Origin: Dyadobacter psychrotolerans
GTDB taxonomy: Bacteria > Bacteroidota > Bacteroidia > Cytophagales > Spirosomataceae
Assembly: GCF_004349265.1 (NCBI RefSeq)
Contig: NZ_SMFL01000003.1
Location: 372,001-436,000 of the forward strand
DNA: 64,000 nt
Direction: 5' to 3'
Shown here: in pieces, positions 24,770 through 33,513 of the stretch
Position numbering within the stretch: position 1 is the stretch's first letter
Layout of the letters: each line of letters starts with the position of its first letter
Program-made: the position numbers and the translations under genes
Notes under the pieces: model-generated
The model's database searches: none
What the model was told of the DNA's origin: nothing
Seen by the model: the letters and a program-made list of their open reading frames with translations, nothing else

Positions 24770-26527
24770 ATGGATCATTTTGTTGTTTCGGCCAGGAAGT
24801 ATCGTCCAGTCACCTTCGATTCGGTGGTTGGTCAGTCGCATATTACTACTACACTTAAAAATGCGATTCGTACGAATCACCTTGCGCAGGCATTTCTTTT
24901 CTGCGGACCAAGAGGAGTTGGAAAAACAACCTGCGCCCGGATTTTAGCAAAAACCATTAACTGCCAGAATTTAAGCGATGATGTTGAAGCTTGCGGCGAA
25001 TGTGAATCCTGCATCAGTTTTCAAAATAATGCGTCCTTTAATATCCATGAACTGGATGCAGCCTCGAACAACTCTGTTGAAGATATCCGTAACCTGATAG
25101 ACCAGGTTCGGTACCCGCCTCAAACGGGGAAATACAAAATTTACATCATTGATGAGGTTCACATGCTTTCTCAGGCGGCTTTCAATGCTTTCCTGAAAAC
25201 ACTGGAAGAACCGCCTGGTTATGCCATTTTCATTTTGGCAACAACGGAAAAACATAAGATACTGCCAACGATATTATCGCGCTGCCAGATCTTTGACTTT
25301 AACCGTATTCAGCCAAAAGATATAGCTTACCATCTTGCGGATATTGCGCAAAAAGAGGGAATTGAAACCGAGAAAGAAGCGCTTGAACTGATTGGACAAA
25401 AAGCAGACGGAGGTCTTCGCGACGCACTGTCTATGTTCGATTTGAATGTAACTTTTTCCACCGACAACCGGCTTACCTACGAAGCAGTTCTGGAAAACCT
25501 GCACATTCTGGATTATGATTATTATTTCAAAATCACAGATGCGCTCACAAGCGGAAGCATCGCACGTTCCCTGGTTTTGTTTGACGAAATTTTAAGAAAA
25601 GGGTTTGACGGACACTTGTTTGTAGTCGGACTGCTTGAACATTTCAGGAATTTGCTGGTTTGTAAGGATCCGTTGACGGTAACACTTCTTCAGGTTTCAG
25701 AAGCAGCGGAAAGAAAGTACACTGAACAATCTGTAGGCGCTGATATGAGCTTTTTACTTTCTGCACTCAGTGTGGCAGGTCAGTGCGATATCAACTATAA
25801 ATCGGCAAAAAACCAGCGGCTGCATGTGGAGCTTTGCCTCATGAAGCTGGCTAAACTTTCCGAAATTCTTCAACTTAATTCACTTGTAGCCGTTGATGAA
25901 ACGGCAAAAAAAAAAGTTGAGCCAGAGCCACCTTCAGTAATCAGCGAGCCGGCAGCACCGATTTACGAAAAAACGAACGGACAATCGGCGTTACCTTCAC
26001 AGCCGGCATCCGCTTCTTTACCCGTAGCCGCTACCGCAAAACCTTCTAAATTAAGAAGCACAACACAGCTTATACCTGCTTCGCCGGGCGCAAACCAGGT
26101 ATCCCGTGAGATGGATACTGCGGCACCAGAAAACAGAATTCATGAGCATTCTTCAAAAGTAGAAGAACTTACTTTAGAAAATCTTCAAAGAGCCTGGTAT
26201 GAATTTGCTGAAAAGAGAAAGCAGGTAAAAAACTCGACAACCGAAGAAATTTCGTTGCGCAAGGAATTTAAATTAACCGGCCATATTATCGAGATCATTC
26301 TGGACAATGACCATCAGATGGATGCCATCCTTGGAATGCGTTATGATCTGCTAGGATATCTTAAGAACCGCTTTAATGAACCCAAACTGGATATTAATCC
26401 GAGAGTAGCGCCTCAAGAGGTTAGCAGATTACCATACACCCCTGCTGAGAAATTCAACTTCATGGCAGAAAAAAATCCGCTGTTACTTGAATTAAAGCAG
26501 GCACTTGGACTGGATGTTGATTTTTAA
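24770..26527 (+). CDS. dnaX: DNA polymerase III subunit gamma/tau
   Basis: A 585-residue clamp-loader ATPase. It opens with SARKYRPVTFDSVVGQ, has Walker A GPRGVGKTT, a four-Cys zinc motif (C...CGECESC), the Walker B IIDEVHMLSQAAFNAFLKTL and the sensor TTEKHKILPTILSRCQ. Residues about 370-460 are a Pro/Ala/Ser-rich linker, and the C-terminal part would be the tau-specific region that contacts the polymerase. It loads the sliding clamp at replication forks. The last four bases overlap the end of coaE on the other strand. I saw no obvious slippery A/T run placed to produce a short gamma form except a run of nine A near 25905. Confidence 0.95.
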   Translation: MDHFVVSARKYRPVTFDSVVGQSHITTTLKNAIRTNHLAQAFLFCGPRGVGKTTCARILAKTINCQNLSDDVEACGECESCISFQNNASFNIHELDAASNNSVEDIRNLIDQVRYPPQTGKYKIYIIDEVHMLSQAAFNAFLKTLEEPPGYAIFILATTEKHKILPTILSRCQIFDFNRIQPKDIAYHLADIAQKEGIETEKEALELIGQKADGGLRDALSMFDLNVTFSTDNRLTYEAVLENLHILDYDYYFKITDALTSGSIARSLVLFDEILRKGFDGHLFVVGLLEHFRNLLVCKDPLTVTLLQVSEAAERKYTEQSVGADMSFLLSALSVAGQCDINYKSAKNQRLHVELCLMKLAKLSEILQLNSLVAVDETAKKKVEPEPPSVISEPAAPIYEKTNGQSALPSQPASASLPVAATAKPSKLRSTTQLIPASPGANQVSREMDTAAPENRIHEHSSKVEELTLENLQRAWYEFAEKRKQVKNSTTEEISLRKEFKLTGHIIEIILDNDHQMDAILGMRYDLLGYLKNRFNEPKLDINPRVAPQEVSRLPYTPAEKFNFMAEKNPLLLELKQALGLDVDF

Positions 26528-27147
26528 ATAATGATACTCTCACGGTCCTGAAAAAGCTTGTGAAGCTTTAAAACCTGAGGAATGAGCGCGGTTTCTTCAT
26601 CGTTATGAATAATAAAATCCGCAATTTCGTTGCGTTCTGTATCTGAAACCTGTCTTTCAATAATAGCTCTGATCTCCTCTTCCGAACGGCTATCCCGTTC
26701 CAGAATTCTTTTTATCCGGAGTTCCACAGGAGACTGAACGACAATTACATAATCCAAAGAATTACTGTCTTTGGCTGCATTCATAATGGCTGCTTCTTTG
26801 ATAATGTAGGACTCCTTTTGCCTGTCCAAAACCCACTTCTCAGTATCTCTCTGAACAACGGGATGTATAATGCTGTTCAGTCTTCTGAGCAATATTTCAT
26901 TTTTGAATACAAGTGAAGCAACAAAAGCACGGTTGTAATTCCCATGCTCATCATAAGATTTGGATCCCAGCAGCTCAATGACTTTGGCACGAATTTCCGG
27001 ATCGGCATTCGTCAGCCATTTTGCCCGGGAATCCGCATCATAAACAGAAATACCCAGGCAGGAAAATATTTTGCAGACAATACTTTTCCCAGAACCGATT
27101 CCCCCGGTAACTCCAATTTGCAGAGGACGGTTTTTCTGATCTGTCAT
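26524..27147 (-). CDS. coaE: Dephospho-CoA kinase
   Basis: A 207-residue kinase for the last step of coenzyme A synthesis (phosphorylation of dephospho-CoA at the ribose 3'-OH). P-loop GVTGGIGSGKS near the N-terminus, VYDADSRAKWL, and IHPVVQRDTEKWV are typical CoaE blocks. I start at the ATG at 27147; the frame extends to 27168 but would then overlap the YbbR gene. It is the last gene of the nusB-yajC-ybbR-coaE cluster, four bases after the YbbR stop, and converges with dnaX with a 4-bp overlap. Confidence 0.93.
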   Translation of the reverse strand: MTDQKNRPLQIGVTGGIGSGKSIVCKIFSCLGISVYDADSRAKWLTNADPEIRAKVIELLGSKSYDEHGNYNRAFVASLVFKNEILLRRLNSIIHPVVQRDTEKWVLDRQKESYIIKEAAIMNAAKDSNSLDYVIVVQSPVELRIKRILERDSRSEEEIRAIIERQVSDTERNEIADFIIHNDEETALIPQVLKLHKLFQDRESIII

Positions 27148-27151
27148 AGCT

Positions 27152-27844
27152 CTATTGTGAAATCGCATTTAAGTACTGCGCAACTTCAAAACTTACATAA
27201 ACAGAACGGTGGCTCACTTCAACCAAAGGCGTTACGGGCAAAGGTATCGGCAGGCTCTCGTCAAAATTGTTCTGAATTCTTGGGGTTGGGATTTTGATCC
27301 GGATTGTGTCGGGGTAAGACCTGATTAACGAAATAGGTCCGTCAACAGAAATCAGGGAAGGAGATACATTAATAATACTTGATACGACATAACCGTCTCT
27401 CATATCGATGCCGGCACTATCCACACGAATTGGAATGATCCTTCTTATTTTCCTTTCAAAACTGAGTTCGAACGTATCCGAAACGACATAGTTCACATGC
27501 AGATCAGGAAACAACTCGGTGATCTGATCCGTCAGCGTTGTCGAGTTGATGTAACTGGATTTAGTAGGATTATTAACCCTGTAAACCACAGGAAGTGCAT
27601 TAAAATTTAGCCAGGACTTGCGCAAAAGATTCCAGCCATTACCTGAAACGTTTACAGAAACGCGCCGGGGTAATGGCTGAACCGGTACGAATGCCGCATT
27701 GTCATACTCAACTTCAAGCGGATAACTCAGTTTAATGGCGTAGTTATCCTTGTTGAGCACATTCATTAACCAGAAAAAAGAGGCCGCCAGCAGACAAACC
27801 AAAAAGGTTTTTACTTTATTTTTTCCTGAAGGAACTTCACTCAC
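27152..27844 (-). CDS. YbbR-like domain protein
   Basis: A 230-residue membrane-anchored protein: one transmembrane segment (TFLVCLLAASFFWLMNVLN, residues about 13-31), then two YbbR-type beta repeats containing YPLEVEYDNAAFVPVQPLP and VSVDGPISLIRSYPDTI. YbbR (CdaR-like) proteins regulate diadenylate cyclase in Firmicutes; no cyclase gene is next to it here. It lies between yajC and coaE in an arrangement common in Bacteroidota. Confidence 0.85.
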   Translation of the reverse strand: MSEVPSGKNKVKTFLVCLLAASFFWLMNVLNKDNYAIKLSYPLEVEYDNAAFVPVQPLPRRVSVNVSGNGWNLLRKSWLNFNALPVVYRVNNPTKSSYINSTTLTDQITELFPDLHVNYVVSDTFELSFERKIRRIIPIRVDSAGIDMRDGYVVSSIINVSPSLISVDGPISLIRSYPDTIRIKIPTPRIQNNFDESLPIPLPVTPLVEVSHRSVYVSFEVAQYLNAISQ

Positions 27845-27924
27845 AGCTTATCTTTGGTTAGTTCAATATTGAAAAGCATGTTGCGAATTGTTTTCCAACA
27901 AACAACTATTTACTTCTGTTTGCC

Positions 27925-28227
27925 TCAATCCACAACGGTGCGGGAGATGGCCGATTTTTCAACCGTAAGCTTAACACCTTTGTCCAGTTCAAGTGTTACA
28001 GTAGCTTCCTCAACGGTGTAAATACGTGCATGTATCCCTCCGATTGTAACGACCATATCCCCTTTTTTAAGGTTGCCAAGAAGCGATTTTTGTTCTTTTG
28101 CCTTTTTTTGCTGCGGACGAATCATAAAAAAGTAAAAGACACCAATGATACCAACCCACATCACTACCTGATAAATCATGGCCTGGTCACCGCCTGCTGC
28201 TGCTTGTGCTAAAAGAGAGAATTTCAT
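27925..28227 (-). CDS. yajC: Preprotein translocase subunit YajC
   Basis: A 100-residue single-span membrane protein. The transmembrane helix IYQVVMWVGIIGVFYFFMIR is followed by RPQQKKAKEQKSLLGNLKKG and GDMVVTIGGIHARI, the family signature. YajC associates with SecDF-YidC and the SecYEG translocon. It sits in the minus-strand cluster 50 bases after the DUF1573 gene. Confidence 0.95.
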   Translation of the reverse strand: MKFSLLAQAAAGGDQAMIYQVVMWVGIIGVFYFFMIRPQQKKAKEQKSLLGNLKKGDMVVTIGGIHARIYTVEEATVTLELDKGVKLTVEKSAISRTVVD

Positions 28228-28277
28228 TACTTAAAGGATATTACCTGATTAAATGTAAATATTAAAACTAAACTTGT

Positions 28278-28721
28278 TTACTTCTCTTCTGCCGGTTTGG
28301 GAGCGGAGTTAACAATTCCTTTCAGCCGTAGCTCCGAGTAAGCAGGTTCCGTGTTGGCATAAACGGTTATTGTTTTCACCTGAGGCCCCGATTTATTTTT
28401 ACTGTCAAACCGCACTTTGATACTTGAAGTGGCATTCGGACCTACTGGTTCCTTGGGCCATTCAGGAGTAGTACATCCGCACGAAGAAGTAATATTATTA
28501 AGAATAAGCGGATATTCTCCCTCATTTTTGAACCTGAAAGTATGTTCAACAACCGCTCCTTCCTGTATGGTACCAAAATCATAGGAAGCACTATCAAGCA
28601 ACGCCATTACCGGCAGCTTTGAGCTGGTTTGATCTGCTTCATTTTTCTTTTCGGCACCTGAACAATTGAACAAAACAACTGAGACAAGTAAAGGGAAGGT
28701 AAACGCGAATATTTTTCTCAT
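28278..28721 (-). CDS. DUF1573 domain lipoprotein
   Basis: A 147-residue lipoprotein: signal peptide with lipobox LFNC (Cys 20), then one ASH/DUF1573 immunoglobulin-like domain with the signature YDFGTIQEGAVVEHTFRFKN and SSCGCTTPEWPKEPV. The domain is very frequent in Bacteroidota, but its ligand is not known. The gene lies between the YtxH and yajC genes. Confidence 0.9.
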   Translation of the reverse strand: MRKIFAFTFPLLVSVVLFNCSGAEKKNEADQTSSKLPVMALLDSASYDFGTIQEGAVVEHTFRFKNEGEYPLILNNITSSCGCTTPEWPKEPVGPNATSSIKVRFDSKNKSGPQVKTITVYANTEPAYSELRLKGIVNSAPKPAEEK

Positions 28722-28732
28722 AACGTAACTGA

Positions 28733-29035
28733 TCAGCTCGCCTGTCCTTTGATCTGTGCCATCAGACGGTCCACATCTTCAAGTAATTTTTCTGCCTTTT
28801 CGCGGGCATCATTTACAACTCTTTCACTTTCCGTACGGGCGTAACTGTCCGGCTGATCTTTTCTGTCAACCATTCCTTCAATCACTTCCTGAAGTTTTTC
28901 ACGATACTTTGACAGCCTGTAAGTCAACTGTGTACGCAGAACCTCTCCTTTATCAGGTGCGTACAAAATGCCTAAAGCGGCTCCTGTTAAACAACCTGTT
29001 GCAAATGCTATTAATCCGTTACTCGTTTTGCTCAT
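28733..29035 (-). CDS. YtxH domain protein
   Basis: A 100-residue protein with the glycine-rich membrane segment ATGCLTGAALGILYAPDKG, ending in the LYAPxxG motif of the YtxH family, then a long charged helix. Family members are associated with general stress in Firmicutes. It is followed 11 bases later by the DUF1573 gene. Confidence 0.88.
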   Translation of the reverse strand: MSKTSNGLIAFATGCLTGAALGILYAPDKGEVLRTQLTYRLSKYREKLQEVIEGMVDRKDQPDSYARTESERVVNDAREKAEKLLEDVDRLMAQIKGQAS

Positions 29036-29200
29036 GGCTTCTTTTGTTTTTGCTTAGGCAATTGCTTTTAGCTTTATTGATGTGATATCTGAATAAATTT
29101 CAACAAAAATTGTTCCAATCGGTAATTCTTATGTGTCAGAAGTTAGGTTGAAATTGGCCGGAAATTCAATTCCAAAACAGCAATTCCTCGCACTTCTACC

Positions 29201-30367
29201 CTATTTGTTATCAATTAATCCGCGTCCACTTTTTCTGATTACACCTTCTTTGGCAAGTTTCACAGAAAGAACATCAAGAACTCCGTTCACAAACTTACCA
29301 CTTTTAGGAGTACTATACCTTTTCGCGATTTCAATAAATTCGTTTATGGTCACTTTCACGGGAATTCCGGGAAAATGTATCAGCTCGGCAAGGGCTGTTT
29401 TGAGGATAATCATGTCAACAAGTGCAATACGGTCGAGCTCCCAGTTTTTAAGCTGGTCGTCAAGATAAACATCGTACTGATCGCTTTCTTCAAGAACAAT
29501 CCGGTACAATTCCTCTACAAAAGCGCTGTCCTCTTCCCAGTCTTTGGTGAGCGGAGCAATCTGAAGCGTTTCGCTGCTGTCTGCTGATTTTAAAGTTTTG
29601 ATAGCCAGTCCACGGATGAGTTCGCTATGGTCTGTCCAGTAAAGATCGCGCTGTTCAAGATAATCAAGTGGTACTTCATGTTTCAGAATAACCTGTCTTA
29701 AAACATACTGCACAAGCAGCTGATCTTCTTCCGGCGTATGAACTGCCTGGCTGCAGTATTTTTCATATTCTGCATCTTTACGTAATGCTTCCCGGTATAT
29801 TTTCCGGATCAGGTTCATTTCGTTGGTCCAGCTGATTCCGTTACGTATAATTTCTTCTTCCAAAGTTTTATCCGCTTCCAAAACCTGTATGACGCGGTTT
29901 GAATTAAGCCCTGAGTCTTTTGGGAATGGCGCTTCCGGATCGTCATATCTTCTTTCCCGGTCAAGTTTTGCCTGATGTGACAATTCAATTAGCATCGACA
30001 GTACCCGTATAAAATCTACATGAATTGATTCTGTTTCATTCAAAACGCGGCGAACCATTTTCTGTCCGTCACTGGTCGTTTGCCTTTGGTAAGCGAGAAA
30101 AGCGCTGTTTGCAACCGTAGTTACTTTGGCAGGAATTTCCTCATTCTCTTTTTGCCCGCCTGTTTTAATTAGTTCGTCGAGCACAACGCCGGCTTGCTTT
30201 TTCATAGCCGTTAGTTTAACACGATCCTGAAACTCCATAGAGTTAAGGTCCGGGGCAAATGCCTCTTCAATTTGATCCAGTGCCAAAAGGCGATTGGCAT
30301 CAGCAGTCAATTTTCGCGCATAAAGCGCCTGAACAGCTTTTGTTCTTAATAATCTTCTATTCAGCAT
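29201..30367 (-). CDS. nusB: Transcription antitermination factor NusB, long form
   Basis: A 388-residue protein. The start MLNRRLLRTKAVQALYARKL and the C-terminal block LDRIALVDMIILKTALAELIHFPGIPVKVTINEFIEIAKRYSTPKSGKFVNGVLD (described in parts; residues about 305-360) are the two ends of the NusB fold. NusB binds boxA RNA with NusE to promote rRNA antitermination. Ordinary NusB has about 140 residues; here about 240 residues of helical sequence are inserted between the two ends, a feature of Bacteroidota homologues. First gene of the nusB-yajC-ybbR-coaE cluster. Confidence 0.9.
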   Translation of the reverse strand: MLNRRLLRTKAVQALYARKLTADANRLLALDQIEEAFAPDLNSMEFQDRVKLTAMKKQAGVVLDELIKTGGQKENEEIPAKVTTVANSAFLAYQRQTTSDGQKMVRRVLNETESIHVDFIRVLSMLIELSHQAKLDRERRYDDPEAPFPKDSGLNSNRVIQVLEADKTLEEEIIRNGISWTNEMNLIRKIYREALRKDAEYEKYCSQAVHTPEEDQLLVQYVLRQVILKHEVPLDYLEQRDLYWTDHSELIRGLAIKTLKSADSSETLQIAPLTKDWEEDSAFVEELYRIVLEESDQYDVYLDDQLKNWELDRIALVDMIILKTALAELIHFPGIPVKVTINEFIEIAKRYSTPKSGKFVNGVLDVLSVKLAKEGVIRKSGRGLIDNK

Positions 30368-30476
30368 ATGCCGGAATACTAATGGATAAAAAGGTACAGT
30401 AAACCAAAGAACGTGTCTGCATTTTATTGCAAGGTTTTTATGTTACAATACCCCGCGTTTCTTTTTAATTTGAGTG

Positions 30477-30484
30477 CAAAATTA
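30477..30484 (-). promoter_or_regulatory. -7 promoter element for the nusB cluster
   Basis: Read on the minus strand this is TAATTTTG, an exact TAnnTTTG match 110 bases before the nusB start. No correctly spaced TTTG partner was found. Confidence 0.35.
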
Positions 30485-30725
30485 GACTATTTTGTTAAGA
30501 ATAGGAAAAATCACAACCATGCTTTTATTTTTGAAATGTTTAAACTCCCGGGAATACCAATCGTGATCAACACAGGCAGCATCTTAGCCTTATTGCGCTT
30601 CGAGCAGGCCAGGACAATTTCAGGAAGTTAAACTTTGTTTTTCAATGGTAAAATGAACTGATCAATCGTTTTTTCAAAACTAAATATTGATACCGCTTTA
30701 AGCCGGCAGCAGCGGACAAATTATT

Positions 30726-30733
30726 TAACTTTG
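30726..30733 (+). promoter_or_regulatory. -7 promoter element for the ABC exporter gene
   Basis: TAACTTTG matches TAnnTTTG exactly and lies about 100 bases before the chosen GTG start. The upstream partner element is not clear. Confidence 0.4.
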
Positions 30734-30835
30734 TTGAAAATTGCACATGACATTCCGGACATTGAACATTTTAGCTCCGATTTTCCTTATTAAACTACCT
30801 TGTCTCACAAGGCTTCGTTTCTAATTCTATATCAA

Positions 30836-32617
30836 GTGAAAGCATTAAAGTACCTCAACCAGTACTTGTGGAAATATAAATGGTACCTAATCCTGGGAAC
30901 CATCTTTACGATCGTTTCTAACCTTTTCGGCATTCTTCCTGCACAGCTGGTACGTTATGCCCTCGATTTGGTGATTGAAACGCTCGATATTTATAACTTA
31001 TTCGGCGGTTCAGCACTCCAAAGCAAAATGTACGACATTTTTGCGTTCAGCATTTTGCTTTATGGGCTACTGATTCTGGCAATGGCCCTGCTTAAGGGAA
31101 TATTCCTTTTTCTGGTTCGGCAGACGATCATTGTCATGTCGCGGCACATCGAATTTGATCTTAAAAATGATGTCTACAAGCATTACCAGACACTGCCAAC
31201 GAGCTTTTTCAGAAGCCACAACACAGGTGATCTGATGGCCCGAATTTCGGAAGATGTCAGTAACGTCAGGATTTACGTTGGTCCGGCGCTGATGTACGGA
31301 ATCAACCTGATTGTGCTGTTTTTTCTGGTTATTTCTTACATGCTTTCGGTGAACATGAAGCTTACGTTTTATGTCCTTTTGCCGTTACCGCTTTTATCGA
31401 TCAGCGTCTACGTGGTCAACAGCATGATCATGAAACGGTCGCAGGAAATACAAAAGCAATTATCCGGGTTATCCACTTTTGTGCAGGAAGCATTTTCCGG
31501 TATCAGGGTTATCAAGTCGTTTGTGCAGGAAGATCATTCTTTCTCAAATTTTCAAAAGGAAGCTGAAGACTTTAAAAATAAGTCGCTCGGATTGACCAAA
31601 GTTGATTCATTTTTTTACCCTATTATTCTGCTGTTAATCGGGCTAAGTAACATTCTGATTATTTATGTCGGAGGAAAAGAGATCATTAACGGTAACCTTA
31701 CGCCGGGGAATATCACCGAATTTATTTTGTACGTGAACATGCTAACCTGGCCCGTAATGGCGCTCGGGTGGACAACCAGTCAGATTCAGCGGGCGGCTTC
31801 TTCGCAACAACGTATCAATGAATTTCTGAATGAAAAGACGACGCTTATTTCGGATAAAAATGTCATTCATGCTTTGGAAGGCAGCATTACTTTTAGAAAT
31901 GTCGGTTTTAATTACCCGGACTCGGGCATTCAGGCATTAGAAAGTTTTGACCTGAATATTAAACAGGGAGAGACAGTTGCCATTCTGGGAACAACCGGCT
32001 CGGGAAAAAGTACGCTTGCACATTTGCTTTGCCGTTTGTATGATCCTACGGAAGGAGAGATTCTGATCGACAACATTCCGTTAAAAGATTACGATGTGCA
32101 TGCATATCGCCGCCAAATCGGTTACGTTCCGCAGGATGTTTTCCTGTTTTCCGATTCGATCGAAAACAATGTGCGTTTCGGTTCAGAAAACATGCAGTTC
32201 AGCAGAATTGAACAAGCGGTGAAAGATGCCGATTTGTATAACAATATAAAAGACTTTCCGCTCGGCTACGAAACCATGCTTGGAGAACGTGGCATTACTT
32301 TGTCCGGCGGGCAAAAACAGCGACTTTCGATTTCAAGAGCCATTGCACGCGACCCGAAAATCCTGATTTTGGATGACTGCCTGTCTGCGGTTGATACCAA
32401 TACTGAAAACATAATCCTAAACAACCTGAAAAGGATTATGGACCAGCGGACTTCGGTCATTATTTCTCACCGGGTTTCCTCTGCAAAACTGGCAGACCGT
32501 ATTGTGGTTTTAGACGATGGTAAAATTGTTGAACAGGGAACGCATCCAGAGCTTATGGCTAAAAACGGAGCCTATAAAGAATTGTATGAGAAGCAGTTGG
32601 TATCCGAAGAGGTCTAA
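30836..32617 (+). CDS. MsbA-type ABC transporter, fused permease and ATPase
   Basis: A 593-residue half-transporter with six membrane helices (residues about 15-300) and a C-terminal nucleotide-binding domain: Walker A GTTGSGKST, signature LSGGQKQRLSISRAI, Walker B ILILDDCLSAVD, and the H-loop IISHRVSS. I chose the GTG at 30836 (VKALKYLNQYLWKYKWYL) because homologues begin this way; the frame also opens with TTG at 30800. It acts as a homodimer or heterodimer exporting lipids, drugs or peptides. The stop codon directly abuts the end of the LexA-like gene on the other strand. Confidence 0.9.
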   Translation: MKALKYLNQYLWKYKWYLILGTIFTIVSNLFGILPAQLVRYALDLVIETLDIYNLFGGSALQSKMYDIFAFSILLYGLLILAMALLKGIFLFLVRQTIIVMSRHIEFDLKNDVYKHYQTLPTSFFRSHNTGDLMARISEDVSNVRIYVGPALMYGINLIVLFFLVISYMLSVNMKLTFYVLLPLPLLSISVYVVNSMIMKRSQEIQKQLSGLSTFVQEAFSGIRVIKSFVQEDHSFSNFQKEAEDFKNKSLGLTKVDSFFYPIILLLIGLSNILIIYVGGKEIINGNLTPGNITEFILYVNMLTWPVMALGWTTSQIQRAASSQQRINEFLNEKTTLISDKNVIHALEGSITFRNVGFNYPDSGIQALESFDLNIKQGETVAILGTTGSGKSTLAHLLCRLYDPTEGEILIDNIPLKDYDVHAYRRQIGYVPQDVFLFSDSIENNVRFGSENMQFSRIEQAVKDADLYNNIKDFPLGYETMLGERGITLSGGQKQRLSISRAIARDPKILILDDCLSAVDTNTENIILNNLKRIMDQRTSVIISHRVSSAKLADRIVVLDDGKIVEQGTHPELMAKNGAYKELYEKQLVSEEV

Positions 32618-33379
32618 TCATTTTACAATTCTCCTGACTTCTTCCTTCAATTCCTTCATTTCCTGCTGAAGGCTGTACAAACTTACATTTTGAAAATCAG
32701 CTTCCAGGTCAAAGCTAAGCTTGCTGTTTACCTGCCAAAGCTCCCTTATTTCACTGCGATCGATACGAATCGGGCTATATTCCGGATTAATAGAAATCAG
32801 ACTGATGTAAGTGCTTCCGCTATCCTTATGTATTTTTTTAACGAGGATACTGTCGGCCGTAACAACCACGTACATTCGGCTGGCGCTTAAATTATCCCAG
32901 TCATCCACAGCCCTTCCCACAATCCACTCTCCGGAATGCAGCACAGGCAACATACTTTCACCATCCACCTGAAAACCGCGAAAACTTGCGTTCCGATATT
33001 CGGGGAGCGGAATACTGAATGCGGGCAGACTTTCAAACCATTGCGTATCACCGATGTTCAGCGGATAACCGGCTGCCGCTTTCGCATTCACCATCACAAT
33101 ATTTTCTTTGCCTTCGCTATTTACTGTGATCACTTTCGGGCTCATTGATACTTCTTCAGCCCTAAGATATTTCTGGCCGCTTTCTCCGAAAAGCCAGAGT
33201 GGGTTAATATGATATTTTTTCAAAAGCTCCTTCACTGCATAACCCGGAATACGTGTACGACCTCTTTCAATGTCTGCCGTAGTGGCACCTATCCCAAGTT
33301 CTTCCGCAAAGGTTGCCTGCGTCAGCTTCAATTCTTCGCGTATCTGTTTAAACCGCCTGAATTCTTCTTCGATTGTCAT
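32618..33379 (-). CDS. XRE/LexA-like self-cleaving repressor with S24 peptidase domain
   Basis: A 253-residue repressor. Residues about 10-48 are a helix-turn-helix (REELKLTQATFAEELGIGAT); residues about 95-230 are an S24 domain. Ser 142 (VDGESMLP) and Lys 181 or 182 (ILVKKIH) form the catalytic dyad and AAAG at residues 101-104 gives the Ala-Gly bond cut in LexA and CI. A short coiled coil (LQQEMKELKEEVRRI) ends the protein. It is divergent from dinB and the dnaE-like gene, with palindromes between, so it very likely represses that operon until DNA damage triggers RecA-stimulated cleavage. The HTH resembles phage CI more than canonical LexA. Confidence 0.88.
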   Translation of the reverse strand: MTIEEEFRRFKQIREELKLTQATFAEELGIGATTADIERGRTRIPGYAVKELLKKYHINPLWLFGESGQKYLRAEEVSMSPKVITVNSEGKENIVMVNAKAAAGYPLNIGDTQWFESLPAFSIPLPEYRNASFRGFQVDGESMLPVLHSGEWIVGRAVDDWDNLSASRMYVVVTADSILVKKIHKDSGSTYISLISINPEYSPIRIDRSEIRELWQVNSKLSFDLEADFQNVSLYSLQQEMKELKEEVRRIVK

Positions 33380-33415
33380 ACTTTCTGATCGATGGACCTA
33401 ACTCATTAATAATCT

Positions 33416-33423
33416 CAAAGATA
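33416..33423 (-). promoter_or_regulatory. -7 promoter element of the LexA-like repressor gene
   Basis: On the minus strand this reads TATCTTTG, an exact TAnnTTTG match, 37 bases before the repressor start codon. Confidence 0.5.
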
Positions 33424-33430
33424 AAAATAA

Positions 33431-33508
33431 TTTGGAATATTTCCTTTCTCAAATCCGGATCATTTCCATATATTTGGAAATAATCCATAAATTTGTAAAA
33501 ATTCCAAA
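33431..33508. promoter_or_regulatory. Operator cluster between the LexA-like and dinB genes
   Basis: The centre is a perfect dyad, ATTTCCA-N6-TGGAAAT, at 33462-33481. The half-site TTTGGAA occurs again at 33431-33437 and, inverted, at 33502-33508 (TTCCAAA). The first copy is also part of GGAA-TAT-TTCC at 33434-33444. The sites flank or overlap both divergent promoters, as expected for an operator set of the adjacent self-cleaving repressor. Binding is inferred. Confidence 0.6.
33488..33495 (+). promoter_or_regulatory. -7 promoter element of the dinB-dnaE operon
   Basis: TAAATTTG is an exact TAnnTTTG match that ends 18 bases before the dinB ATG. The ATTTCCA/TGGAAAT dyad sits directly upstream, where bound repressor would block polymerase. 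Confidence 0.5.
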
Positions 33509-33513
33509 CCAAT

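Larger units (their letters stand above)
30368..30799. other. Divergent intergenic region between nusB and the ABC exporter gene
   Basis: About 430 bases without a supported gene. It holds one exact TAnnTTTG element for each direction (30477-30484 minus, 30726-30733 plus). The 72-codon frame at 30413-30631 lacks protein-like character. Confidence 0.6.

Noticed and set aside
30413..30631. 72-codon frame between nusB and the ABC exporter gene
   Set aside because: Starts with GTG, overlaps a promoter-like element, and has no recognisable protein features.
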